Positions 26,826 through 35,874 of a stretch of DNA of 64,000 nt are shown one piece after another. The notes under the pieces are model-generated. The model saw nothing but the letters and a program-made list of their open reading frames with translations, had not been told where the DNA came from and made no database searches. Numbering within the stretch: position 1 is the first letter of the stretch; each line of letters starts with the position of its first letter. This stretch comes from Virgibacillus chiguensis (GTDB taxonomy: Bacteria; Bacillota; Bacilli; Bacillales; Amphibacillaceae): the NCBI RefSeq assembly GCF_900129865.1, contig NZ_FQXD01000005.1:158875-222874 (forward strand), given 5' to 3'. The translations under genes were made by a program, and so were the position numbers.

Positions 26826-28292
26826 TTATTCCACCTTTTTCTTTGTGAATCCAATAATAACGGCTGTAACGAGTACCCCTGTCATGACACTGAAAATCCA
26901 TGTAACAAAAGGAATAGGCTGTTCAATATATCCGACAAATGTACCAAGTGGAGAGCCGATACCGCCGTAAAATTTGGCGCCTAATCCTGCTGCAAGTCCT
27001 CCAGCAACTGCTGAACCAGCAACAAAGGCAGGGATCATTCGAATGGGGTCTTGTGCCGCAAAAGGTATAGCACCTTCTGTTACACCAACCATCCCCATAC
27101 CAAATGCACTATGTGCAGATACTTTTTCGGTTGGTGAAAATTTCTTTTTAAAGAGTATAGAGGCAAGCCATATTCCAAGTGGAGCAACGGAAATCGCTGC
27201 TTGAGTTGCTGTCTGTGGTACAAAGTTAGCACCTTCAATGCCATATTTAGCAACGGTGTCCGTAAAGACTGCTGTACCAAAAACAAGGGCTGTTTTATTA
27301 ATTGGTCCACCAAGGTCAAAGCCGACCATTGCGCCAATAATAATACCTACAATTACTGGTGCTGCCGCATAATTCTCATTTAAAGTCGTTAACCCTTCAT
27401 ATAAGAAGTCCATCATCGAGGCCATTGGATTTCCAATTACGTATAGGACAAAAATAGAAATAAGTAATGTACTTACTAATGGTAGTAGCATAATTGGTAC
27501 GATAGGCTGAATAATTTTTGGATACGGAATTTTTTTAAGCCCTTTGACGAGATAACCAGCTGCAAAGGCAACTAGAATAGCTGCTAAAAATCCTCCACCA
27601 GCTTCAGCGCCAAGCATTTCTGCATCATTGGCAATATAGGTTCCAATCATGGCAGCTGCAATCGCTGGCTTTCCGGCAATAGAGTTCGCAACAAATCCAG
27701 CAAACAAAGGGATCATTAATAGGAAACCGACTTGCCCAACACTGAACAAGTTGGACATTAAATCGCCCATAAATGTAGAAGTATCAAAACCCCAGTTGAC
27801 AATTCTTCCTGCATCATCTTTTTGGAATGCGTATACATTGGCAATAGCTAAAATAAGTCCGGAAGCAATAACCATTGGGATCATGTAGGAAATGCCTGCC
27901 ATAATATGCTGGAAGAAACCGCCTTCTTCTGTTTTGCCCATCTTTGCTACTCCCGCTTTTGTTCCCTTTTCTCCGTAAATAGGAGCCTCATTTAAAGCCT
28001 TTTCAATTAAAGCCTCAGGATTTTTAATTGCTTCTGCTGCTCGTACTCTTAATACACGCTTACCTGCAAAACGTGTCATATCGATATTAATTTCTACAGC
28101 TAGTATTACTACGTCAGCTGCTTCAATTTCCTGAGCAGTTAGTTTGTTTTCGACACCGATGGAACCTTGTGTTTCCACTTTGATGTCGTAACCTTTAGCA
28201 ACGCCAGCCTTTTCTAAAGATTCGGCGGCCATATACGTATGGGCTATTCCGGCTGAACAAGCTGTAACACCAACAATTTTCTTTTTAGACAT
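26826..28292 (-). CDS. PTS EIIBC component, fructose/mannosylglycerate family
   Basis: 488 residues. The N-terminal EIIB domain (about 1-100) has the phospho-cysteine Cys12 in VTACSAGIAHTYMAAESLEK. A linker leads to an EIIC of about 9 helices from residue 130 (FFQHIMAGISYMIPMVIASG; GFDLGGPINKTALVFG; GVTEGAIPFAAQDP). It imports and phosphorylates a sugar. Together with EIIA and GH38 downstream it corresponds to a split MngA. GAAAGGTGAG lies before the ATG. First gene of the unit; the promoter must lie in 28293-28600. Confidence 0.9.
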   Translation of the reverse strand: MSKKKIVGVTACSAGIAHTYMAAESLEKAGVAKGYDIKVETQGSIGVENKLTAQEIEAADVVILAVEINIDMTRFAGKRVLRVRAAEAIKNPEALIEKALNEAPIYGEKGTKAGVAKMGKTEEGGFFQHIMAGISYMIPMVIASGLILAIANVYAFQKDDAGRIVNWGFDTSTFMGDLMSNLFSVGQVGFLLMIPLFAGFVANSIAGKPAIAAAMIGTYIANDAEMLGAEAGGGFLAAILVAFAAGYLVKGLKKIPYPKIIQPIVPIMLLPLVSTLLISIFVLYVIGNPMASMMDFLYEGLTTLNENYAAAPVIVGIIIGAMVGFDLGGPINKTALVFGTAVFTDTVAKYGIEGANFVPQTATQAAISVAPLGIWLASILFKKKFSPTEKVSAHSAFGMGMVGVTEGAIPFAAQDPIRMIPAFVAGSAVAGGLAAGLGAKFYGGIGSPLGTFVGYIEQPIPFVTWIFSVMTGVLVTAVIIGFTKKKVE

Positions 28293-28433
28293 GGTAGCTC
28301 ACCTTTCTGTAGTTGTTTTCTTTAAATAAAGATTGGGAAAGGAATACACTTAGTCATGCTCCCTTTCATTGTTTTTCATGTATCTAGATACAATAAGAAT
28401 GCGAATAGATCTTGGCTAATTAGCTATGTTTTC

Positions 28434-28508
28434 ATTATATGTGTGTCTTTGTGTAATGTATATATCTACAAGTAATTCTGTATAAAGTATCTTTTTTATG
28501 CGTTTTCA
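28434..28508 (-). promoter_or_regulatory. Possible promoter and cre-like site of the PTS/GH38 operon
   Basis: On the minus strand TATAAT near 28434-28439 has a weak TATACA 17 bp upstream. TTTATGCGTTTTCA (plus 28495-28508) matches 12 of 14 positions of the CcpA cre pattern TGWNANCGNTNWCA. Both are tentative. Confidence 0.3.
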
Positions 28509-28708
28509 TGAAAATACTTTCAAAGTAAGTAGCTTTTCTACCTCCAATAGAGGAAAATAAAAAGTGTCGGATGTATCTTGAAGGTGAAATGATGCTATCT
28601 TTAAAAAATATAATGTCCAGATGAATATGGATTTGTTATACTATAGGAAATTATTATGTCATATTTGCTGAGCAACCTTTTTAATATGTAAATAAGTTCG
28701 TATTTTAA
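28509..28708. other. Gene-free stretch between divergent PTS and ABC operons
   Basis: AT-rich sequence without a gene. It contains a lone ACTATAGGAAATTATTATGTC near 28640 that resembles the left end of family A; a related fragment, ACTATAGGAATGCTAAATTATGTCC, occurs near 31518. Confidence 0.4.
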
Positions 28709-28709
28709 A

Positions 28710-28845
28710 ATATAGGAAAAAATGTGTCGTAAAAGAAAAACGATGTTTCTTGGTATAAAGACTTGGCGATAGCTAAGTTTTTATAAAACAAGCTTAAACT
28801 TTATCGCCCGCTAAAAGTGAGCGATAAGCCAAGCTTTTAAATAGA
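28710..28845 (+). repeat. Dispersed repeat family A, copies 5 and 6 in tandem
   Basis: The first copy (28710-28786) carries AAAGACTTGGCGATAGCTAA and GTTTTTATAAA. The second, partial copy (28795-28845) carries TATCGCCCGCTAAAAGTGAG and CGATAAGCCAAGCTTTTAA. They end about 17 nt before the ABC ATPase ribosome binding site and so would form its mRNA leader. Confidence 0.65.
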
Positions 28846-28877
28846 AAAATAACTTATAAATGAAAGGTGAGACGATA

Positions 28878-29657
28878 ATGGAAGCGATAAAGTTAATGAA
28901 CTTAGCAAAGACTTACCGCAAGCATAAGGCTGTTCAGGATATTTCATTAGAAGTGAAAAAGGGAGAGCTATTTGGATTCCTTGGTCCAAATGGTGCTGGG
29001 AAAACGACAACGATTAAGATGCTAACTGGATTGTTAGAGCCCTCCAGCGGTATAGCGCGAATTGTTGGAATTGATATTTGGAAAAATCCGCTTGAAGCAA
29101 AGAAACATATCGCTTATGTGCCTGACCAGCCTAATATTTATCCGAAGTTGACGGGGTGGGATTATCTTGAATTTATTGCCTCGGTATACCGCATGCCAAA
29201 AAGCGATTTTCAAGTTGAAGCGAAGAAGCTATTAGAGATGTTTGGTCTAACGGAATGTGCAAATGATTTAATTGAAAGCTACTCTCACGGAATGAAGCAA
29301 AAGATTGCTATGTGTGGTGCCTTCGTACACCGCCCTGACGTGTTGTTTTTAGATGAGCCGACAGTTGGTTTAGATCCGAAAAGTGCTAGAGCGTTGAAAA
29401 ATCTATTACGCCAACGATGCGATCAAGGCATGACGGCATTTTTATCCACACATATATTGGAGATCGCTGAGCAAATGTGTGATCGTATCGGTATAATATT
29501 TGAAGGTAATATAATAGCTTTAGGAACGATGGAAGAATTGAGAAGCAGAGGCGAATATGCCAATAAGAGTTTAGAGGATATTTTCCTAGAGTTAACAGGT
29601 GGGGAGGATCATCAGAAAGTTATTCAAGGATTAACAAATCAAGGTGACAGCCAATGA
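28878..29657 (+). CDS. ABC transporter ATP-binding protein
   Basis: 259 residues. Nucleotide-binding domain with Walker A GPNGAGKTT, Q-loop region YVPDQPNIYPKL, signature SYSHGMKQK, Walker B VLFLDEPTVGLDP and the H-loop STHILE. It resembles EcsA-type and NatA-type exporters. AAAGGTGAG at 28864-28871 points to ATG 28878, not to the ATG at 28860 ahead of it. The stop overlaps the start of the permease gene (ATGA), so ATPase and permease are made together. Confidence 0.93.
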   Translation: MEAIKLMNLAKTYRKHKAVQDISLEVKKGELFGFLGPNGAGKTTTIKMLTGLLEPSSGIARIVGIDIWKNPLEAKKHIAYVPDQPNIYPKLTGWDYLEFIASVYRMPKSDFQVEAKKLLEMFGLTECANDLIESYSHGMKQKIAMCGAFVHRPDVLFLDEPTVGLDPKSARALKNLLRQRCDQGMTAFLSTHILEIAEQMCDRIGIIFEGNIIALGTMEELRSRGEYANKSLEDIFLELTGGEDHQKVIQGLTNQGDSQ

Positions 29658-31387
29658 TGAGCGTCTTACTAGCTAATCAATGGAAAATATTTATGAATAC
29701 GATGAAATCACAACCGACTAAAACATACGCTGTTTATGTTATTAGCTTCTTAGTAATTGGTTTTTTCATCGCTTGGATAACGAAGGGTATTATTCAAATT
29801 AGTGGTTCATTAACGGGGGCTGTTTTTGAAGGAGTACTTGCATATGGCATGTTAGCAATGATTGGTTTTCTTATACTGTTTGGCTTACCGCAAGTATTTA
29901 AGCAATTATATGCAGCAACAGACTTAAATTTATTGTTCACGATGCCGATTCCAACAACCTATATTTTTTGGACCAAATATTTGCAAAGCCTTGCAGGTAC
30001 ACCACTTATGTTATGTATCTTCGTTATCGTTCCGTTGTTTACTTATGGAGCAACAGTTGGGGTAAGTCTATTATTTTATCCAGTTACGCTTCTTGTCTTG
30101 CTCGCAGTGATGATGATCGGGTTATCCGTTGCTTATTTAATCAATTTGTTATTAATTCAAATTATCCCGGGTAGTCGAGCGAATGAGTTTATGACTGTGA
30201 TGAGTATGTTTTCTGGTTTATTTGTCTATTTGCTTATTATGTTGCCAGACATGTTGTCAGAGCGTTCGCTGTCGGAATTAATGTTAGCTGGGCTGCCATT
30301 ATTTCCGAATTGGGTTCCGCTTACATGGGCAAGCAGAGCTGTATCGGAAGCAAGCATAGGGTCGTTTTCTTTTGTATTACCTTTAGGTTTGACTCTAGCA
30401 TTGGCTATCATTTCGGTTTTAATCGCTTCTGTTTTTGTTGAAAAAGGATTTCGTACAGGTTGGATTAAATTAAGTGAAGGTGGAGGAAAAAGGAAGAAGA
30501 AAGAGACGTTTAAAACATCTGCGGCTGAACCCCGCCATCCAATCATTGCCGTCGGTAAAAAAGAATGGTATGTAATGAAGCGTGATTTGAGGGAATGGCT
30601 CGTGTTTATGCCGCTACTTTTCTTCTTTGTTGGTTATCTATTTGCTGTTATAGCTGGGGGTGGAAGTTTAAGCGAATTTCGCGGATCTGCGGAAATAACA
30701 TGGCCAATTGCGCAAGTTTTACTCTTGCTTCTTTATGCGATGTTGAATGGTCAAATAGCCAGTTCTTCTATAGCTAGAGAAGGGAAAAATCTTTGGATCT
30801 TGCAAATCCTTCCTTTGTCAGGTCGAGAAATAGCAATAGGGAAATTATGGATTAGTTGGCTTATACCATTTGTTGTATTGACCGTGGTGGAGATTATACT
30901 CGGTGTGTTACTAGGATGGTCTTTGTTGCCATTTGTTGGAGGTATTGCTTTAAAAGCTGTATTATCCATTGGTATTAGCGGCATCGGCTTATGGTTTGGT
31001 GCAATTGGAGCAAAATATAATCCAGAAAATCCACAGAATCGTTTAAAGTTTGGCACCGCGCTCATTTTATTTGTCGCTTCCTATATGTATCTATTTTTAG
31101 CGCTTATACCATACGTTCTATTATTACTTCCTATAGAAGCAAAAGCATTTATTCAGGAAATAGCAAACGACAATACCGGTGTCGTAAACGTGGTAGCAAA
31201 CTTTGTTCATACGGTGTTAATATGGAAAGAGGCGAGTCCGGTGCTAGTCATTATCGCAGGTATTGTAGTAATGGTCGTTGTTTCTGGAGGAGTTGGAGCA
31301 ATTTTTACATCTCTTAGCGCTCGTAGGATGGAGCGAGGAATAGAAATTGAGATGGTTCAACAGTCAAAATCCATACCAAAGCTATAA
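29654..31387 (+). CDS. ABC transporter permease (putative ABC exporter)
   Basis: 577 residues with about 12-14 membrane helices in two similar halves, separated by a basic linker near residue 275 (GGGKRKKKETFKTSAAEPRH). It fits the large single-subunit permeases that pair with one ATPase. The substrate cannot be told from the sequence. It overlaps the ATPase gene by 4 bases (ATGA) and is followed by a strong terminator. The first two codons are both Met. Confidence 0.85.
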   Translation: MMSVLLANQWKIFMNTMKSQPTKTYAVYVISFLVIGFFIAWITKGIIQISGSLTGAVFEGVLAYGMLAMIGFLILFGLPQVFKQLYAATDLNLLFTMPIPTTYIFWTKYLQSLAGTPLMLCIFVIVPLFTYGATVGVSLLFYPVTLLVLLAVMMIGLSVAYLINLLLIQIIPGSRANEFMTVMSMFSGLFVYLLIMLPDMLSERSLSELMLAGLPLFPNWVPLTWASRAVSEASIGSFSFVLPLGLTLALAIISVLIASVFVEKGFRTGWIKLSEGGGKRKKKETFKTSAAEPRHPIIAVGKKEWYVMKRDLREWLVFMPLLFFFVGYLFAVIAGGGSLSEFRGSAEITWPIAQVLLLLLYAMLNGQIASSSIAREGKNLWILQILPLSGREIAIGKLWISWLIPFVVLTVVEIILGVLLGWSLLPFVGGIALKAVLSIGISGIGLWFGAIGAKYNPENPQNRLKFGTALILFVASYMYLFLALIPYVLLLLPIEAKAFIQEIANDNTGVVNVVANFVHTVLIWKEASPVLVIIAGIVVMVVVSGGVGAIFTSLSARRMERGIEIEMVQQSKSIPKL

Positions 31388-31390
31388 CAA

Positions 31391-31428
31391 GAAAGAGGGC
31401 ACCCTTGTATGCTCTCTTTCTCTTTTTG
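31391..31428 (+). terminator. Terminator of the ABC transporter operon
   Basis: GAAAGAGGGCA (31391-31401) pairs with TGCTCTCTTTC (31410-31420), followed by TCTTTTTG. Confidence 0.85.
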
Positions 31429-31557
31429 CACTGTAAAATAAAATGTAAAGGATTATAGCTTGAGGGAAATTACATATTTTTCTATAAAACGTGGCAATCA
31501 GCCGAATGTCTCAAATACTATAGGAATGCTAAATTATGTCCAGTTTGCTCTCTATAG

Positions 31558-31917
31558 TCACTGCCTTTTTTGCTTCTTTTCTAACATGTTTGCTTTATAT
31601 TGATCTCCCCATTTTTTCATTTGCGTAATAATGGGTTCTAATGTTGTACCAAATTCTGTCATAGCGTATTCAACGCGTGGGGGCACTTCTGGAAACACTG
31701 TACGACTGATGACACCGTCTTGTTCTAACTCACTTAATTGCAAGGATAGCATCCGTTGGGTTATACCTGGAATGAAGCGACGTAATTCGTTGAAACGCTT
31801 TTTACCATCTAGCAAATGATATAAGATGACACCTTTCCATTTTCCGCCAATAACATCTAACGTGGCTTCTACTGGACAGCCTTCAGGACACCCGTATCCA
31901 CTTTTTCTGTTTCTCAT
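31558..31917 (-). CDS. HxlR family transcriptional regulator
   Basis: 119 residues, normal for HxlR/YodB-type winged-helix regulators. The hallmark CPVEATLDVIGGKWKGVILY begins near residue 14, with Cys15 in the position that senses electrophiles or diamide in YodB/HypR relatives; PEGCPVE contains the only cysteines besides Cys10. LLDGKKRFNELRRFIPGITQRM forms the recognition region. It is divergent from the MDR oxidoreductase gene, which it probably controls through the palindrome at 32222-32245. Confidence 0.88.
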   Translation of the reverse strand: MRNRKSGYGCPEGCPVEATLDVIGGKWKGVILYHLLDGKKRFNELRRFIPGITQRMLSLQLSELEQDGVISRTVFPEVPPRVEYAMTEFGTTLEPIITQMKKWGDQYKANMLEKKQKRQ

Positions 31918-32207
31918 CTTTACCCACCACCTAATTCGGATTTTAATTTCAAGGGGAAAAACCCCGTGCGTATACTCTCGTTATTTAGTTTCTAAAAGCA
32001 TGTTTTTCACACGAAAAGGTTATAGTATAAAAAAGCAACAACTTTTTTCTATAATATCCGCTTTTAAAGCATCATATATGTCGGCTAGTGATAAGGTATA
32101 AAATTAGCACATATATTTGGATAAGACTAACAGCCTTTGAAGGAAAGTACCTTATAAAAACATGCATAGGTTACATTAATGTTACTATACAACATTTATG
32201 TGCCTTC

Positions 32208-32245
32208 TTACATTATTTTGCGTTTACTCTTATACTATAGTAAAC
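32208..32245 (+). promoter_or_regulatory. Promoter of the MDR oxidoreductase gene with probable HxlR operator
   Basis: TTACAT (32208-32213), 17 bp, TATACT (32231-32236). GTTTACT (32222-32228) and AGTAAAC (32239-32245) form an inverted repeat straddling the -10 box, with a central palindrome TACTATAGTA. The rest of the gap 31918-32312 shows no gene; 32233-32290 resembles the AT-rich left part of family A. Confidence 0.65.
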
Positions 32246-32312
32246 CATAAAGTTTAAGGTTATACGACAAGTATTTCTTATTCTAAAATAAAAACCTAAG
32301 GAGATGATTGAT

Positions 32313-33341
32313 ATGAAAGCAGTGGGCTTGCTAGAGTATTTACCAATTGAGCGAGAAGATAGTTTATTTGATTTTAAAGCAACGAAACCGACAGCAACAG
32401 GAAAAGATTTGTTAGTTAAAATAAACGCTATTTCCATTAATCCAGTAGACGTGAAGGTGCGTGCGCCCAAAGAAAAGAAAGAAGAGACACCGAAAGTGTT
32501 AGGCTGGGATGCGAGTGGCGTCGTTGTCGAAGTTGGGGAAGATTGTGAACTATTCCAACCTGGCGATGAAGTGTTTTATGCTGGTGCAATTAATAGACCC
32601 GGTACGTATAGCGAGTATCATCTTGTGGACGAGCGAATTGTTGGGAAGAAGCCGACATCATTATCTTTTGCTGAAGCTGCTGCAATGCCGTTAACGACGA
32701 TAACTGCTTGGGAAGCATTATTCGAACGACTAGCTATTCATCCAGAAAATAAACAGGAAAATAATGCTATGAGCATTTTAATCATTGGCGGAGCTGGTGG
32801 CGTAGGATCAATAGCAATTCAACTTGCAAAATGGGCGGGGTTAGAAGTCATTGCTACTGCTTCCAGATCAGAAACAGAAAATTGGGTAAAGCAGCTCGGT
32901 GCAGATCATATCATAAACCATTATGAACCGTTAAAAGAACAATTAGCCACGAAGCAGTTACTTGAAGTAGATTATATCCTATGTCTAAATAATACAGATC
33001 AACATTGGGAAGCGATGGGCGAAGTGATTAAACCTCAAGGCAAGATATGTTCCATTGTGGAAAATGAACAGCCGCTTGATTTAAATGTGCTTAAAAGTAA
33101 AAGTGCTACTTTTGTATGGGAGTTTATGTTCACCAAATCGTTATACACAACGCCAGATATAATGAACCAACATGTTTTATTAAATAAAGCGAGTGAAATG
33201 ATGGACCAAAATGTGATTAAAACAACGTTGCAAGAAAAATTATCCCCAATTTGTGCAGAGACGTTGCGAAAAGCACATGCGAAAGTAGAATCAGGAAAAA
33301 TGATTGGGAAATTAGTCGTTGAAGGGTTTGAAGCAGACTAA
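32313..33341 (+). CDS. Zinc-independent MDR oxidoreductase (NADPH:quinone reductase/enoyl reductase type)
   Basis: 342 residues, medium-chain dehydrogenase superfamily. GroES-like N-terminal half (INPVDVKVRAP, LGWDASGVVVEVGED) and a Rossmann half with LIIGGAGGVGSIAIQLAKWA near residue 155. The zinc-binding residues of alcohol dehydrogenases are missing. Such enzymes reduce quinones or reactive enals and are commonly controlled by HxlR-type sensors, as here. AAGGAG (32298-32303) lies 9 nt before ATG 32313; the ATG at 32304 is too close. Confidence 0.9.
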   Translation: MKAVGLLEYLPIEREDSLFDFKATKPTATGKDLLVKINAISINPVDVKVRAPKEKKEETPKVLGWDASGVVVEVGEDCELFQPGDEVFYAGAINRPGTYSEYHLVDERIVGKKPTSLSFAEAAAMPLTTITAWEALFERLAIHPENKQENNAMSILIIGGAGGVGSIAIQLAKWAGLEVIATASRSETENWVKQLGADHIINHYEPLKEQLATKQLLEVDYILCLNNTDQHWEAMGEVIKPQGKICSIVENEQPLDLNVLKSKSATFVWEFMFTKSLYTTPDIMNQHVLLNKASEMMDQNVIKTTLQEKLSPICAETLRKAHAKVESGKMIGKLVVEGFEAD

Positions 33342-33344
33342 TAA

Positions 33345-33390
33345 GATAGAAACGGGCTTGGCGATGAAGCCAAGCCTCTATAAAAATTTT
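33345..33390 (+). terminator. Hairpin after the MDR gene, family A-like
   Basis: GGCTTGGC (33355-33362) pairs with GCCAAGCC (33369-33376), followed by TCTATAAAAATTTTT. The hairpin sequence matches the core of family A, so a repeat fragment appears to serve as terminator. Confidence 0.55.
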
Positions 33391-33439
33391 TAGGAAATCG
33401 TATGATTTTTTCACGATAGGATCTGCAAAAACGTCATTT

Positions 33440-33838
33440 TAAGGAAGGCATTCATTCTTAACTTTAACGTTTTTAGCCAAGAAGTCTCCATCTTCAAGCG
33501 TGTGAAGGGTGAAATCCCAGCGGTAAGGTGGAGATGAATTGGCTTTCGGTCAAGTACGTCTTTAGACGTGCTAATTGACCGAACGCATGTTACCATAAGA
33601 GCATGAAGTGTTCTTTGAAAACTGGATATATGAGGTTGCATGGAGAAACTAATAATGCGAAAACCAAGCGAATCCTTCCATGCGTAAAATATCCAAGGTA
33701 CGAAAGAAACTCCGATTCGTCGGACATCTAGGGCAGGAACTTCCCGAAGTAACGCTCATGGAGACGAAAGGTTGCTTTCGTCGTGGAAATGAGAAGCTCC
33801 CACTTCAAGCGAAGCTAAGTGGTGAGTAGTTCACACAT
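33440..33838 (+). mobile_element. Decayed IS200/IS605-type element with TnpB tail and omega-RNA-like right end
   Basis: No intact gene. The right end GAGAAGCTCCCACTTCAAGC... at 33791-33834 forms a hairpin (CTCCCACTT with AAGTGGTGAG) and ends AGTAGTTCAC, the pattern I know from right ends of TnpB-only elements. Reading the plus frame ending at TAG 33826-33828 gives KLRFVGHLGQELPEVTLMET and a short tail, like TnpB C termini. Two large hairpins lie further left: TCTCCATCTT with AAGGTGGAGA (about 33485-33534), and TTCGGTCAA (33545-33553) with TTGACCGAA (33575-33583) enclosing ACGTC-TTTA-GACGT. No TnpA or TnpB body remains. It stops 6 nt before the neighbouring stop codon. Confidence 0.6.
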
Positions 33839-33844
33839 GTGTGT

Positions 33845-34564
33845 TTACGCCTCCGCTGCTTCTAATAGCTTTACAATGTTATGGAATCCCTTGTTTTTCG
33901 CGTGCTCTAACGGAGTTACGCCATCTTTGTCTGCAATGGTTACATCTGCACCGTATTTAATAAGTAATTGAATAATTTCTTGGTGGGCTTTACCGCCGTC
34001 ACTAAGTACAACTGCTTCCATTAATGCCGTCCAATGTAGATTGTTAATATGGTTAACATCCGTATCTGAGTTGGTGAGCAATTCTTTTACTACATCCACA
34101 TGACCCCGTTCTGCTGCAGGAATCAGCGCTGTTCCACCAAAGCGGTTTGTAAGTGATGTGTCGGCGTTTGCTTCTAACGCTAATTTTACAATATCTAATA
34201 AGCCTTCTGCACCTGCATAAAGTAGTACATTATCCAACCGATTGTCCTGCTTGTTTATGTCTGCCCCTTTCTCAATGAGCAATCTGACTGTTTCTACTTC
34301 ATTGCTATATGTGGCAGCAAGTACAGCTGTTGTTCCTTGATCGTCGGTTGCATTTATACTTGCGCCTTCATGAAGCAATTGCTTTACTTTTGCTTTTTCC
34401 CCTCGTTCCGCAGCTTGAATTAGTTCTTGATTCAAAGCGCTCTCCTCCTTACTATTCATTTGTTTGTTATCTGCATTTGGTGCATGATTGTTCTCGCATC
34501 CAACCATGGAAAGCAAGATAACCGATAGTAGTACTAAAAAGAACCGTAATGGCATACCGTTCAA
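33845..34564 (-). CDS. Ankyrin-repeat lipoprotein
   Basis: 239 residues. N-terminal lipoprotein signal with hydrophobic core FFLVLLSVILLSMVG and lipobox cysteine at residue 23 (SMVGCENN), so it should be anchored outside the membrane. After a short polar linker there are five to six ankyrin repeats from about residue 50 (AAERGEKAKVKQLLHEGASI; VLAATYSNEVETVRLLIEKG; ALMEAVVLSDGGKAHQEII). Ankyrin repeats mediate protein binding; the target is unknown. The stop codon lies 6-10 bases from the end of the fossil IS element, so the original downstream region has been displaced. Confidence 0.9.
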   Translation of the reverse strand: MNGMPLRFFLVLLSVILLSMVGCENNHAPNADNKQMNSKEESALNQELIQAAERGEKAKVKQLLHEGASINATDDQGTTAVLAATYSNEVETVRLLIEKGADINKQDNRLDNVLLYAGAEGLLDIVKLALEANADTSLTNRFGGTALIPAAERGHVDVVKELLTNSDTDVNHINNLHWTALMEAVVLSDGGKAHQEIIQLLIKYGADVTIADKDGVTPLEHAKNKGFHNIVKLLEAAEA

Positions 34565-34793
34565 CCGACCTCCTAATACATCAAGTTTATCTCATGTTGG
34601 TGGCGCTCTGTATGTCATAGAATGTGGAAGTGAAGTATAAGGAAAATTGAAAAGGGTATTATTTTCTATTTAACCTTGCTAAAAGTTTATCATGAAATCA
34701 ATTATCAGAAAATGAATTTTTTTCTACTTTCGCTTGTGTTATAGTGAGTGCAAAGATGAGTAATTCCAAATAAAGTTAAAGGAGAATAAAAAG

Positions 34794-35249
34794 ATGAAGG
34801 TTCGACCATTACGAGTGAATGAAGCGCCACCGTTCGATTTATTATTAGAAGCAGATCCGGAAATAGATCTGGTAAAAGCATATCTTCCTAGGGGGGATTG
34901 TTATATTGCAGAAGTTCAAGAAAAAAGAATCGGTGTATATGTTTTACTTCCAACTAGACCGAGTACCGCTGAGTTGGTGAACATATCTGTAGCGAAATCT
35001 GAGCAGGGAAAAGGATATGGTAAGAAACTTGTTGCGGATGCTATTCAAAAAGCGAAAGAAAAGCGATATAAAACATTGGAAATTGGTACAGGTAATTCGA
35101 GTATAAATCAGTTAGCTCTGTACCAAAAATGTGGTTTTCGAATAACTGGCGTAGACAAAGATTTTTTTGTACGTCATTATTCTGAACCTATTTTTGAAAA
35201 TGGCATTCCGTGTGTTGATATGGTACGTTTATCTATGGAACTTGTATAA
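34794..35249 (+). CDS. GNAT family N-acetyltransferase
   Basis: 151 residues, one GNAT domain. Acetyl-CoA motif VAKSEQGKGYGKKLVADAIQ near residues 67-86, preceded by the usual beta strand (AELVNISV), and KCGFRITGVDKDFF near the end. The pattern with YSEPIFENGIPCVDMVRL resembles YvbK-type acetyltransferases. Acceptor unknown. AAAGGAG precedes the ATG by 8 nt. Separate transcription unit; nothing is known of its regulation. Confidence 0.88.
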   Translation: MKVRPLRVNEAPPFDLLLEADPEIDLVKAYLPRGDCYIAEVQEKRIGVYVLLPTRPSTAELVNISVAKSEQGKGYGKKLVADAIQKAKEKRYKTLEIGTGNSSINQLALYQKCGFRITGVDKDFFVRHYSEPIFENGIPCVDMVRLSMELV

Positions 35250-35342
35250 AGGTAGAACTTGGAAAGTGATGCCATATTTGTGTAACTATTATGAAGAAGT
35301 AGGCTCTAAACATGTATTAGGATGACAATGGAGGTGCAGGAA

Positions 35343-35798
35343 ATGGATGTGTTTATGGAACGCGCGGTAGAGTTAGCACTGTCAAATGTGAAGCATGGTG
35401 GACAGCCGTTTGGTGCGGTATTGGTCAAAGATGGGGAAGTGGTTGCTGAGGGGGTAAATGAGCTTCACCACACCTATGATATTAGTGCTCATGCGGAACT
35501 CGTAGCGATTCGACAAGCGCAGCAAAAATTACAAACGAATGACTTGTCCGGTTACACGATGTATGCAAGTGGTGAGCCTTGTCCTATGTGTTTAACAGCA
35601 ATGTATTTTGCATCCATTGACAAGGTGTATTACTGTGCATCGGTTGAAGATGCGGCGGAAGTAGGCTTAACAACTTCGGAAAAAATATATGAAGACTTGC
35701 AAAAACCGAAGGCAGAACGTTCATTACCTACCGCTCAAATGCCGCTACGTGAAGGGCAAGAGGATCCGATGAAGCTTTGGGAAGCGGGGAACAAATAA
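35343..35798 (+). CDS. Guanine deaminase-like nucleoside/base deaminase
   Basis: 151 residues, cytidine-deaminase-like fold with the zinc site HAEL (His and catalytic Glu, about residue 50) and PCPMCLTAM (two Cys, about 80). The short size and the C-terminal extension with EDLQKPKAERSLPTAQMPL resemble B. subtilis GuaD, which turns guanine into xanthine. tRNA adenosine deaminases (TadA) are longer and have a different C terminus. GGAGGTG at 35330-35336 supports ATG 35343 rather than upstream ATGs at 35322 and 35328, which overlap the box. Confidence 0.85.
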   Translation: MDVFMERAVELALSNVKHGGQPFGAVLVKDGEVVAEGVNELHHTYDISAHAELVAIRQAQQKLQTNDLSGYTMYASGEPCPMCLTAMYFASIDKVYYCASVEDAAEVGLTTSEKIYEDLQKPKAERSLPTAQMPLREGQEDPMKLWEAGNK

Positions 35799-35874
35799 GT
35801 GGCGATTTAACAAATTAATACGCATCGTAAACGGTCGCTTGAAAAATGTAGCTTGTCTATATGCATAGTAAGCC

